DNA of 64,000 bases from Terriglobia bacterium (GTDB lineage Bacteria > Acidobacteriota > Terriglobia > UBA7540). Shown here in pieces: positions 54,237 through 62,737 of the stretch. Position 1 is the first letter of the stretch. The number at the start of each line of letters is the position of its first letter. The stretch lies in NCBI GenBank assembly GCA_020072655.1, contig JAIQGH010000002.1, positions 1-64,000 on the forward strand, in the 5' to 3' direction. Below the pieces are notes generated by a model, which saw only the letters and a program-made list of their open reading frames with translations, ran no database searches and had not been told where the DNA came from. Made by a program: the position numbers and the translations under genes.

Positions 54237-54615
54237 GTTGAAACCTCCAAGATCGAAGAATTCCCTCTACCCGACGCTCGGACCCGGGCGTGCTGTCCGC
54301 CGACCCTATGTTTCGGGTCCTGGGGTGCGCGCGTAACCAAGAAAAACGCCTGGGAGGGTGGGGTGGTATGGGCATAGGGACTGATCCCCGCTGATCTGTA
54401 AGCCAGGATGGCCTGCCTCCCAGGTCGCTCAGGAGTACTAGAGCATGGGGCACAGCGTAGGAAGGCCGCTTGCGACTTGTCAACGTAGGTTTCGGTGTGA
54501 TACAGTAAAGCCCTACCGGTTCCGGTCCAAGATGTTGACCTCTACCCTGTGAGCGGGCATAGAGTGGGGGTCAGCGGGCAGGCGTTATTCCCAGGAAGGG
54601 ACTATTTGGCGCCGC
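54237..54615. promoter_or_regulatory. 379-base divergent control region with a receptor promoter
   Basis: On the minus strand, TTGACA (54483-54478), an 18-base spacer and TACGCT (54459-54454) form a plausible promoter about 210 bases before the receptor ATG. The region between two divergent genes, one of them a regulator-like protein, is a natural place for an operator, but no clear inverted repeat is seen. No small gene recognised. Confidence 0.5.
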
Positions 54616-55971
54616 GTGGCAGTCCGTGGCGCGCATTTGTCGGAAGGGTCGAGCCGTGGCAGTGAGGTAAGGGCCGTGGACGTGGGGCTTGGATCAAGCG
54701 AGTTCCCCGGTTCCCACCGAGAGACCGCATCCCTCAGCGAACCTCAAAGAGCGTCAATCCTGCGCGAGCTGGAAAACATCCTGAATAGTCACGCCTTTAA
54801 GGCCAGTAGGCGGTCTCAGCAGTTCCTTTCCCATGTCGTCATGCGGACTCTTGAAGGACACGGTGGGCTTCTGAAAGAGCGAAGCATTGGCGTGGAGCTG
54901 TTTCATCGTCCCGCTAGCTACTCGACTGGGGATGACGGAGTGGTGCGAGTCCAAGCCGGGGAGGTGCGCAGGAGGCTGGAACAGTACTATCACCAGCAAA
55001 CCGATTCCTCACCCGTTCGGATCGGCCTTCCGGTAGGCTCCTATGTGCCGGAGTTTCATCACTATCCAACGGCGCCTTCGATTGGTCCGAAGACTTCTCG
55101 CATCGGCGTATATCGCAGCATGGTCGGATTAGTGACGGTGGCGGTGGTCGGACTCGGCGTTCTGCTTGCCTTACTACTGCCGAGGACTCGCGGCCCCTCA
55201 GCAAGGCCCCCGGAGTCCGCTCTCGACCAATTCTGGTCCCCGGTCTTTGCCACTTCGCAGCCTATCCTGATCTGTCTGGCAAAACCGGTGGTCTATCGTC
55301 CCTCGCTGAACCTCTACCGGAGGTTTTCAAAGAGCCATCCAGCGACGTTCCAGAGCGAGGTCGAGAGAAACAACAGGCCGCTCCCCCTGGATCCCAAGGA
55401 GATGGTGCCGTGGGGGGACCTGGTTCAATACCCTGAGTTCGGTGTGGCCATGGGGGACGTCTACGTGGCGGCACGGCTTTCTACCCTGTTCGCTCGGATT
55501 AACAAACCGAGCCAGGTCAGGATCGGGAACGATTACTCATTTGAGGACCTTCGCAACTCTCCCGCCGTGCTGGTGGGCGCCTTCAATAACCGTTGGACAC
55601 TGCAAATGACCTCCAATCTCCGTTTCGTATTTGCTGAAGAGGATGGGCGCTTCCGGATCGAAGATCGAAGCTCCCCGGGAAGGGTCTGGTCGGTGCGTCT
55701 GGGCCCGCAAGGCGAGGTCATGGAAGACTATGGAGTCGTCACCCGGCTGCTGGACTCCAAAACCGGCCAAGTCCTGATCGCTGCGGCTGGAATCTACGCG
55801 AATGGCACCCGAGCGGCAGGAGAGTTCATTTCCAGCAAGGACTACCTAGCAGAGTGCCTGCGGGCCGCTCCCCCGGACTGGCATAAGAAGGACTTGCAGG
55901 TGCTCGTACAGACCACGGTGACCGATGCAGTGGCCGGCCCCCCGCGCGTCGTGGCAACGTACTTCTGGTAG
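54616..55971 (+). CDS. membrane-anchored regulator-like protein of acidobacterial type
   Basis: 451 residues. The cytoplasmic N-terminal domain (about 45-145; ILNSHAFKASRRSQQFLSHV, LLKERSIGVELFHRPASYST, DDGVVRVQAGEVRRRLEQYY) is a recurrent acidobacterial module found at the start of membrane sensors. A single TM helix (about 163-183; MVGLVTVAVVGLGVLLALLL) is followed by an extracytoplasmic domain (about 190-451). It may sense a glycan or envelope signal and control the divergent receptor operon; that link is inferred from position. The GTG start at 54616 is uncertain and the first 30 residues may not be translated. Confidence 0.7.
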   Translation: MAVRGAHLSEGSSRGSEVRAVDVGLGSSEFPGSHRETASLSEPQRASILRELENILNSHAFKASRRSQQFLSHVVMRTLEGHGGLLKERSIGVELFHRPASYSTGDDGVVRVQAGEVRRRLEQYYHQQTDSSPVRIGLPVGSYVPEFHHYPTAPSIGPKTSRIGVYRSMVGLVTVAVVGLGVLLALLLPRTRGPSARPPESALDQFWSPVFATSQPILICLAKPVVYRPSLNLYRRFSKSHPATFQSEVERNNRPLPLDPKEMVPWGDLVQYPEFGVAMGDVYVAARLSTLFARINKPSQVRIGNDYSFEDLRNSPAVLVGAFNNRWTLQMTSNLRFVFAEEDGRFRIEDRSSPGRVWSVRLGPQGEVMEDYGVVTRLLDSKTGQVLIAAAGIYANGTRAAGEFISSKDYLAECLRAAPPDWHKKDLQVLVQTTVTDAVAGPPRVVATYFW

Positions 55972-56122
55972 TCTACGCAGTACGAGATCGACTCGCCGGA
56001 GGGAACGAGGAATTTCCGCAGAAGGTCTCTCCGCAATCTCGCTGTCTCCTGCCCGCACTTCTCGCGAGGATTCTTCCAAAGACATCTTGCATAAATAATC
56101 CCATTTCCAATAGATATTAACT

Positions 56123-56141
56123 TATATACACCTCTATATAC
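56123..56141. repeat. AT-rich direct repeat TATATAC just inside the right end of the island
   Basis: Two copies of TATATAC (56123-56129 and 56135-56141) are spaced by 12 bases, roughly one helical turn. They lie 30-48 bases left of the tRNA 3' fragment, in the only AT-rich patch nearby. Spacing and location fit protein-binding arm sites, but this is a small motif. Confidence 0.4.
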
Positions 56142-56170
56142 GACGGGAAAAGGTGTTGACGTCCTTCTCA

Positions 56171-56213
56171 GGATCTGCGTATCGGGGTGCGAATCCCTGC
56201 CTCCCAGCCAACA
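56171..56213 (+). repeat. attR-like core: 3' fragment of tRNA-Gln
   Basis: 42 of 43 bases match 29709-29751, covering the anticodon loop through CCA and three more bases. The 5' half of the tRNA is absent, so it is not a functional gene. The single change alters the T-loop, consistent with loss of selection. This is the right boundary of the proposed island. The rest of the 359-base gap 55972-56330 has no gene. Confidence 0.75.
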
Positions 56214-56231
56214 CTCGGCCTCCTTGTCCTG

Positions 56232-56268
56232 CGGAGATCCTTCGCTTCGCTCAGGATGACATCCTCCG
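56232..56268. repeat. REP-like hairpin beside the tRNA fragment
   Basis: CGGAG (56232-56236) pairs with CTCCG (56264-56268), and inside it ATCCT (56237-56241) pairs with AGGAT (56253-56257), around the loop TCGCTTCGCTC. From memory, this TCGCTTCGCTCAGGAT-containing sequence recurs in many soil-bacterial genomes as an interspersed repeat; a genome search is needed to confirm. It may also serve as a transcript end between ackA and the island. Confidence 0.55.
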
Positions 56269-56330
56269 AAGGCTTTTTCATCAAGCTGTTAATTCAATGC
56301 CGTTGTTTCAGCGCTGGATTCACCTTGCGC

Positions 56331-57569
56331 TTACAGAGCGAAGCCTTGCGGCGCGGCCTTTTTGGCCAGCTTCCAGCATTCCCGGGCGATGGCCCAGTCC
56401 TCCTGAGCGCGAACTACCAAGACGCGGACGGTCGAATCGGACGTGGCGATGTCCCGATCTCCGAGCCGTTGGACATTCTTGTCGGGGTCGAGCTTCAGGC
56501 CCAGATAACCAAAGCCAGCGCACACCGCGCTCCGCACATCCGGCGAGTTCTCGCCGATGCCCGCCGTAAACACTAGAACATCCATGCCATCGAGGGCCGC
56601 CACCATGGCCCCCACGAGGGAACGAGCTCGGTGGACGAACATCTCGAAAGCGAGCTTCGCCCTCGCGTTGCCACTCGCCAAGGCCGCCAGGACCTCTCGC
56701 ATGTCACTGGAAACGCCCGAGATTCCCAGCAGGCCCGACTTCTTGTTGAGCAGCTCGTCGAGCTCATCCGCGCTCAGGTTGTTCTGCCGAAGGAGGTGAG
56801 TGAGAATGCCGGGATCCACCGAGCCTGAACGGCTACCCATCATGAGCCCATCCAACGGAGTGAAGCCCATGGTGGTATTGACGCTCCAGCCGCCGCGAAT
56901 CGCAGCCAAGGAACAGCCGTTGCCCAGGTGGCAAGTGACCAATCGCAGTGACTTGAGGTCCCTCGCGAGGAGCTGCGCCGTGCGCTCGGCACAGTACTGG
57001 TGATTGATGCCGTGAAATCCGTACCGGCGAATCCCCTGCTCCAGCCATTCGTAAGGTCCCGGATACGCGGCGGCGGGCAACGGCAGGCGACTGTGGAATG
57101 CCGTGTCGAAAACCGCCACCTGCGGGATGGAACCGACGACCCGCTCCACGGTCTCAATCCCTTCGACCTCCGCGGGGTTGTGAAGCGGAGCGAAGACCGC
57201 GAGTCGGGAAATGGCAGCCCTCACCTGCGGGGTGACGACCGTCGGCTGGGTGTGCTCCTGGCCGCCGTGCACAACCCGGTGACCCGCAATATCGATCTCT
57301 TTGGGTCCCGCGACAACGCGCGCGCGGCCCTCCCAGAGGGTTGCGAGCAGGCGCTCCGTCGCCGCCCGGCGGGAATCAATCTTGTGATGGTCCTCGACGA
57401 CGATCCCGAGAGCATTCCTGACCCGCAGTTCCGAGGGCGCGTCCGGCTTCGTCCACTCCATCTCCGCTTGCCAGATGGGCGCCGGCGGATGCTCGGGAAG
57501 CGTATCTCCAACCTCATAGAGGCAGCTTTTCTGGCTACTCGAACCGGAATTGAGTACAAGGATTTTCAT
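56331..57569 (-). CDS. ackA: acetate kinase
   Basis: Interconverts acetyl phosphate + ADP with acetate + ATP. The 412-residue protein begins MKILVLNSGSSSQKS, the N-terminal ASKHA signature, and has HRVVHGGQEHT, VAVFDTAFHSRLP, the LGNGCSLAAIRGG phosphate loop, MGSRSGSVDPGIL, and FTAGIGENSPDVR near the C-terminus. The ATG at 57569 matches the family start; the frame runs 18 codons upstream without homology. No pta neighbour is visible. It is the first gene beyond the right island boundary, transcribed toward it. Confidence 0.95.
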   Translation of the reverse strand: MKILVLNSGSSSQKSCLYEVGDTLPEHPPAPIWQAEMEWTKPDAPSELRVRNALGIVVEDHHKIDSRRAATERLLATLWEGRARVVAGPKEIDIAGHRVVHGGQEHTQPTVVTPQVRAAISRLAVFAPLHNPAEVEGIETVERVVGSIPQVAVFDTAFHSRLPLPAAAYPGPYEWLEQGIRRYGFHGINHQYCAERTAQLLARDLKSLRLVTCHLGNGCSLAAIRGGWSVNTTMGFTPLDGLMMGSRSGSVDPGILTHLLRQNNLSADELDELLNKKSGLLGISGVSSDMREVLAALASGNARAKLAFEMFVHRARSLVGAMVAALDGMDVLVFTAGIGENSPDVRSAVCAGFGYLGLKLDPDKNVQRLGDRDIATSDSTVRVLVVRAQEDWAIARECWKLAKKAAPQGFAL

Positions 57570-57831
57570 GGCCTCATTAGACCATTCCCCATCGCGAAGT
57601 TCCAGGTAGTGGGTCAATTTCACGTAGAGGCGGCTTCACGCCGCCATTGGGCGAGGTAAACTCGCCGGTACAACGTCAAACAGAGACACTACCAAGTTCC
57701 ACCGAGGCTTGCTTTTCGCGCGCGCGGAATGCCATAGTTACGCGGCCGGGAATCATAACCGCCGCGCAGTAAGGAGGAAGTGAATTGGTTTGCTTCTCCC
57801 GTAGGACGCAGGTCCGGGTGGGCCCCGAGGC

Positions 57832-60114
57832 ATGACCAGCGAAGTCGACTCCATTTCCAGCCCTTCGCCTTCTTCCCCTTCCATCTTTCGCTCAGGAGCT
57901 GAGCTGTTCCTGGCCAGCGTACTGATTCTCTTTCTCGAACTTGCCTCCATCCGCTGGTTTCCCGCTCACGTCCTCTTCCTGACTTTTTTTACGAATACGG
58001 TTCTGTTGGCCAGCTTTCTCGGCATGTCGGTCGGGTGCCTGGCCGCGGCGCGCAAATGGAACTTCATCCACTGGACGCCCCCGCTTCTCATCGTCGCCAT
58101 GATTGCCGCGCACCTGATCGAGCATATGCGGACAGACCTTGAGAGGCTCGTGCGAGTCGGCAATCCCGCCACCCCGCAACTGGTCTTCTTCGGAACCGAA
58201 TACGTCACGCCCGACCCCGCCGGCTTCTTCGTCCCGGTCGAGGTCTTGGGTGGCTTCTTTTTCCTTATCCTGGCGCTGGCTCTGGTGGGACCTGGCCAGG
58301 AACTCGGCCGGGCATTCCAGAAGATCCCCAACCGCGTACGGGCCTATAGCCTGAACATTCTGGGGAGCATCGTCGGCATTGCCATGTTCGCCGCCTGCTC
58401 GTGGTGGGAGCTGACACCGCTGTGGTGGTTCCTGCCGGTGGCGGCGGGCCTTGCCTATTTCATTCGTGTGCGCAGTTCGGGGCGACGGCCTGCGGTACGT
58501 TGGCTGCTGCGCGGAGTCCTCGCGGTCCCTCTCCTGGCCTCGGTTTACCTGGCGGCCTTGACCTCGGACGGCTACTCCATCTATGGCCTGCCGACTGGAA
58601 TGCACCTGTGGTCGCCATACTACCGGATCGACTATGACTGCCTGCGCCGGTCCATTACCGTCAATCTCATCACGCATCAGGACATGGTCTCCCGCTACAA
58701 CAATTCGCTGCCCTCCCATGCCTATCCGCTGCCCTACATTTTGAACCGCGATGCCGGCGGCGCGCTGTTCCAGGACGTCCTGATCATCGGCGCGGGAACC
58801 GGCAACGATGTAAGCCGCGCGTTGCAGTGGGGCGCCCAGCACGTGGATGCGGTGGAGATTGATCCCGTGATACTGCGGCTGGGGAAAGCCTTCCATTACG
58901 ATGGCCCTTACGCCGACTCGCGCACGACTGCCTATGTGGACGACGGGCGGAACTTCCTTCACTCCACGAATCGGAAATACGACCTGATCATCTACGCGCT
59001 CGTCGACTCGTTGGTCCTGCACAGCAGCTACAGCAACATTCGGCTGGAAAGTTACCTCTTCACGCGCCAAGCCTTCCAGGATGTCCACCGCTGCCTGAAG
59101 CCCGAAGGGCAATTTGTGGTTTACAACTTTTTCCGCCAGGGCTGGATCGTGGCGCGCATTTTCCGCGGGCTCGAGGACGTCTTCGGCGGACCGCCCCTGG
59201 TCTTGACCCTTCCTCCTCGGCCCGTCGTCGAACCGGGAAGCGCGGGTGGTTTCACGGTCTTTTTCGCCGGCAACATCCAACGGCTGAGAAGCGCGTTTGA
59301 GCGCAATCCGGAATTTTGGCTGCGCGACGACGAAGCGGCTTCGCCGGGATCATCGAATGGTTTCACCGTCCATCCTCCTCCCGACGAACTCAGCCATTGG
59401 AAGAGGTTCACGCTCTCGCGTGTCGATCTTCCCGCCGACATCCAGATGGCGACCGATGACTGGCCGTTCCTCTACCTCCGGCGGGCTTTCATCCCTGCCC
59501 TCAGTCTGCGGGGGATGGTGGTCATGGGCGGGCTGGCCGTGCTGCTGGTTCTCCTTTTCCTGCCACGCACGGCGGAGAGCACCCACCGGTTTCGACTTTC
59601 GGGTCGGATGCTGTTTCTAGGCGCGGGATTCATGCTGATTGAGACCAAGGCCGTGGTTCATATGGCGCTGCTCTTCGGCAGCACGTGGATGGTCAACTCG
59701 GTGGTCTTCTTTGCCGTACTGGTGATGATTCTCGGCTCGAACTTGTTCGTTCTGAAGTGGCCCCCGCGGAATTTGCGCTTCCACTACGCGGCTTTGCTGG
59801 TCGCGCTGGGCTTGAACGTCATCGTCCCGCTGGATTTCTTCCTGGGCATGAACCGCGTGGCACAAATCGTGGGGTCATGCCTGCTGGTCTTCGCGCCGAT
59901 CTTCTTTGCCGGGATTGTCTTTGCCGCGTCCTTCCGCGGCAGCCCGGAGCCGGATCGCGATTTCGGCGCGAACACCATCGGCGCCATGCTGGGAGGCCTC
60001 GCCGAGAACAGCTCGATGCTGCTCGGCTTTCAACACCTGATGCTCGCGGCCATGGCATTCTATCTGCTCTCCGCCATGACGGGCCGGGCGGCGAGAGACG
60101 GCTCTCCCCAATAA
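57832..60114 (+). CDS. polytopic membrane protein with a spermidine-synthase-like domain
   Basis: 760 residues. The N-terminal half has about six to eight membrane helices (e.g. ELFLASVLILFLELASIRWF, LTFFTNTVLLASFLGMSVG). It is followed by a Rossmann domain with the SAM/dcSAM-binding motif VLIIGAGTGNDVSRAL (near residue 315), DAVEIDPVI and YDLIIYALVDSLVL, then a second set of helices (about 560-760). It thus resembles spermidine-synthase-like proteins fused into a transporter-like membrane frame. Known soluble spermidine synthases have no membrane part, so polyamine synthesis is uncertain; it may instead act on a lipid or exported substrate. The start is ATG at 57832. Confidence 0.82.
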   Translation: MTSEVDSISSPSPSSPSIFRSGAELFLASVLILFLELASIRWFPAHVLFLTFFTNTVLLASFLGMSVGCLAAARKWNFIHWTPPLLIVAMIAAHLIEHMRTDLERLVRVGNPATPQLVFFGTEYVTPDPAGFFVPVEVLGGFFFLILALALVGPGQELGRAFQKIPNRVRAYSLNILGSIVGIAMFAACSWWELTPLWWFLPVAAGLAYFIRVRSSGRRPAVRWLLRGVLAVPLLASVYLAALTSDGYSIYGLPTGMHLWSPYYRIDYDCLRRSITVNLITHQDMVSRYNNSLPSHAYPLPYILNRDAGGALFQDVLIIGAGTGNDVSRALQWGAQHVDAVEIDPVILRLGKAFHYDGPYADSRTTAYVDDGRNFLHSTNRKYDLIIYALVDSLVLHSSYSNIRLESYLFTRQAFQDVHRCLKPEGQFVVYNFFRQGWIVARIFRGLEDVFGGPPLVLTLPPRPVVEPGSAGGFTVFFAGNIQRLRSAFERNPEFWLRDDEAASPGSSNGFTVHPPPDELSHWKRFTLSRVDLPADIQMATDDWPFLYLRRAFIPALSLRGMVVMGGLAVLLVLLFLPRTAESTHRFRLSGRMLFLGAGFMLIETKAVVHMALLFGSTWMVNSVVFFAVLVMILGSNLFVLKWPPRNLRFHYAALLVALGLNVIVPLDFFLGMNRVAQIVGSCLLVFAPIFFAGIVFAASFRGSPEPDRDFGANTIGAMLGGLAENSSMLLGFQHLMLAAMAFYLLSAMTGRAARDGSPQ

Positions 60115-60192
60115 CCTGAACCGCGACTTGGTCTGGCTACGGAGCTTGGCATCGCGTTGCGCCTGTGTTACGGTGTCCCTGCCTTTTCGCTG

Positions 60193-62727
60193 ATGGAAAC
60201 CCACGCCAATCCTAAACCTCTCGTTCGCGAGCAGGCCCTCGCCCCTCGCGCCTTTGACCGCTCGGACATCGGGCCTTTGCTTCTCCTCGTCGGCTGCGTA
60301 CTGGCCATGTTTTGGAGGGCGGTGTTCACTCCCGCCATGTTCTTTTATCGGGATGTCTTCAACTACAGCTATCCGCACGCGCGATTTATCCAGCAGGCCT
60401 GCCGGCAGGGATTCCTTCCTTATTGGAACCCTTATCTGAACTTCGGCGAGCCCGTTCTGGCCAATCCCAACTTCCTCTTCTTCTATCCTTCTACCCTGTT
60501 GCTGATTGCACTGCCGATCGACTTGGGTTATGTCCTGCATTACGTCCTGCACTACATGCTCGCCGCCGTGGGCGCCTACGGACTGGCGCGCCGCTGGGGC
60601 CTCAGCCGCGCCGCGGCTTTCTTTGCCGGGTTCATCTTCGCCTTCAACGGCCCCATGCTCTCGCTCGGCAACCTTTACAACCACATGGCTGCCGCCGCCT
60701 GGATTCCCTGGGCGCTGTTGCTGACGGATAAGGCAGTGCGGAGCTCATCGCGGCGCCCGTGGATTCTTCTTGCGGTGGTTTTCGCTTTGCAGTTCCTCGC
60801 CGCCGAGCCCTTTACGCTGATCGCCACCTTCGCCCTCTCGCTCGCTTACGCGCTTTTCCAGGACGCAGCCACGCCGACGCGCAGTGTCCGGCGCGTCTTG
60901 GTTGCCTTCTTTTTCGTGGGAGTCTTGATGGTGGCGCTGGCCGCGGTTCAGTTGCTTCCTTCCCTAAGCCTCTTGAGCACGTCGCGCCGCGGGATTGAGG
61001 GCCTTCCCTTCAATGAAACCACGAGCTGGTCGTTCCACCCGTTGCACATGCTGGAAATGGTCATCCCGAACTTTTTTGGCTCGCCTATCAGCTCGGCAAC
61101 CATCTGGTCCCTGGTTCTCAGCAACCGCAACATGCCGTACTACGCGTCCCTCTTTGTAGGCTTTATTCCGCTGTTTTTGGCGCTGGCGGGATGGGCCCTC
61201 GGCAAGGATCGTCGGCGCACCTTCGCGGGAGTCGCCGCGCTCGTGCTGCTCGTTCTCTCCTTTGGACGGTTTACTCCTGTCTTCGCGTTTGTTTATCTGC
61301 TGCTCCCGCCGCTGGCACTCGTGCGCTTTCCGGCCAAGCTGCTGATTCCCATGCTGCTCCTCGTATCCCTTCTGGCAGGCATGGGACTGGATATTCTGCG
61401 AGGTCCTGCGCCGGCGTGGAAGGATTTGCGGCGGCGGATGGTGCGCCCGCTCGCGGTGTTGCTCGGGTGCGTGGTCATCGCTTGGCTTGCGGCCTTGCTC
61501 GTGCCGGGTTTGCTCGATCCGCCGACGCAATGGATGCTTATCAAAACCAACAAGATGTTTGTCCGGACCCCGGCCGGGGAACTTACTTCCGCGCAGGCGG
61601 CGGAAGCCGCGGCCTACTTCCTCAACATGCTGCGGATCATGCTTCCCGGACTTTGCGGCTTCGCGCTGGGTGCGCTGCTCTGGCTCGGAGCACTCGAACG
61701 CGAATCGCGACGGGCGCAGCGGATACTTCCGGCAATCGTGGCGCTCGCGCTCGGGCAGATGGCGCTCGCCAACTACCCGACGAACCCCACAGTTCCCAAA
61801 AGCTTTTACACCTATCGTCCTCCCGTCCTCGACCACTTCGAGCCCTCGCACAAGCCTTATCGCTTTGCTTACATTTTCCGGGAAGCCCAAGCCCCAGTCA
61901 CGACCCCGGACGTGCAAGGATTCCTCAACTTCGAATCCATTCCCCAGGCGGCCGACTATTCGCCCGCAGCTCAAATCGCTCTTCGCGACCGTCTGATCCT
62001 TTCGCGCGGCTCGATGCTGCTGGACATCGAGGGGGCCACCAACATTGATGTGGAAGGATCGTATCCCCCCTATCTCTTCGCGTTCTGGGTCTATGCCATT
62101 CGCAACCTTCCTGATCCCGCTCTCACGGCGTGCCTGCTGGGGCGAGCCAATGTTCGTTACATGATCCAGCGTTCCCGGGAAGCGACTTCAACGCTGCGTG
62201 AAGTCGCGCCCATCTTCAACGGCTCCTCGGCGCCCAACTACTTGTACGAAGACCTCTGCCTTGTCCCGCGCGCCTTTGCCGCGGGGGGTGCCGTCCGCTT
62301 CGACAGCGTGGCCGATTCGCTGAGACTGCTCGCCGACCCGGCTTTTGACGCCACAGGCGAGGTCTTTCTCTCTCCCGACTCGGCCGGCGCGCCCACCGCG
62401 TCACCCGCGGGGCCAGCAGGCACCGTGCAGATTGCCGTCTACAGGCCCAACGAGGTGACGTTGAGCGCCCGGCTTTCCCGAGCGGGATATGTGACCTTAC
62501 TCGACCGATTCGATCCCGGCTGGCACGCCCGTATCGATGGCCAGGAAGTCCGCGTATTCCGTGTGCATCAGCTTTTTCGTGCGGTGTACTGCCGGGAAGG
62601 AGAGCATGTCGTTCGCTTCTATTACCAACAACCGGGCTTGCGGGCAGGCCTGATTCTTTCGATTGTCACGCTGGCCGGTTTGGCGGCTGCTTACGTCGCC
62701 GCACCTCGGGGGCACTCTCAGGGGTGA
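60193..62727 (+). CDS. YfhO/GT-C-like polytopic membrane protein (copy 1)
   Basis: 844-residue integral membrane protein with about 11-13 helices and a C-terminal periplasmic domain (about 590-800). The first loop (about 55-95) carries FYRDVFNYSYPHARF, PYWNPYLNFGEPVLANP and FYPSTLLL, as in YfhO-type, dolichol-phosphate-mannose-like GT-C glycosyltransferases. The region after residue 740 (VTLLDRFDPGWHARIDGQEV) matches the YfhO tail. It probably transfers sugars from a lipid carrier at the outer face of the inner membrane. The ATG at 60193 is preferred over an upstream in-frame start. Followed by a close paralog. Confidence 0.85.
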   Translation: METHANPKPLVREQALAPRAFDRSDIGPLLLLVGCVLAMFWRAVFTPAMFFYRDVFNYSYPHARFIQQACRQGFLPYWNPYLNFGEPVLANPNFLFFYPSTLLLIALPIDLGYVLHYVLHYMLAAVGAYGLARRWGLSRAAAFFAGFIFAFNGPMLSLGNLYNHMAAAAWIPWALLLTDKAVRSSSRRPWILLAVVFALQFLAAEPFTLIATFALSLAYALFQDAATPTRSVRRVLVAFFFVGVLMVALAAVQLLPSLSLLSTSRRGIEGLPFNETTSWSFHPLHMLEMVIPNFFGSPISSATIWSLVLSNRNMPYYASLFVGFIPLFLALAGWALGKDRRRTFAGVAALVLLVLSFGRFTPVFAFVYLLLPPLALVRFPAKLLIPMLLLVSLLAGMGLDILRGPAPAWKDLRRRMVRPLAVLLGCVVIAWLAALLVPGLLDPPTQWMLIKTNKMFVRTPAGELTSAQAAEAAAYFLNMLRIMLPGLCGFALGALLWLGALERESRRAQRILPAIVALALGQMALANYPTNPTVPKSFYTYRPPVLDHFEPSHKPYRFAYIFREAQAPVTTPDVQGFLNFESIPQAADYSPAAQIALRDRLILSRGSMLLDIEGATNIDVEGSYPPYLFAFWVYAIRNLPDPALTACLLGRANVRYMIQRSREATSTLREVAPIFNGSSAPNYLYEDLCLVPRAFAAGGAVRFDSVADSLRLLADPAFDATGEVFLSPDSAGAPTASPAGPAGTVQIAVYRPNEVTLSARLSRAGYVTLLDRFDPGWHARIDGQEVRVFRVHQLFRAVYCREGEHVVRFYYQQPGLRAGLILSIVTLAGLAAAYVAAPRGHSQG

Positions 62728-62737
62728 GCGCAGGTCC

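Larger units (their letters stand above)
29709..56213. mobile_element. putative tRNA-Gln-integrated genomic island, about 26.5 kb
   Basis: The 3' part of tRNA-Gln plus three following bases (29709-29751) recurs in direct orientation at 56171-56213, with a single mismatch in 43 bases. An intact tRNA at one end and a 3' tRNA fragment at the other is the known outcome of site-specific integration into a tRNA 3' end. Short repeats lie just inside both ends (TGCTACC near 29.8 kb, TATATAC near 56.13 kb). The contents are coherent: an archaeal-like enzyme set and a glycan-uptake block, with a kinase remnant near the left end. No integrase, excisionase or conjugation gene is recognisable, so the element may be decayed or mobilised in trans. 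A simple duplicated tRNA fragment cannot be excluded. Confidence 0.6.

Noticed and set aside
29749-56170. A tyrosine or serine integrase inside the proposed island
   Set aside because: No open frame shows the R...HxxR...Y pattern or a serine-recombinase start; the island call rests on the att-like repeats only.
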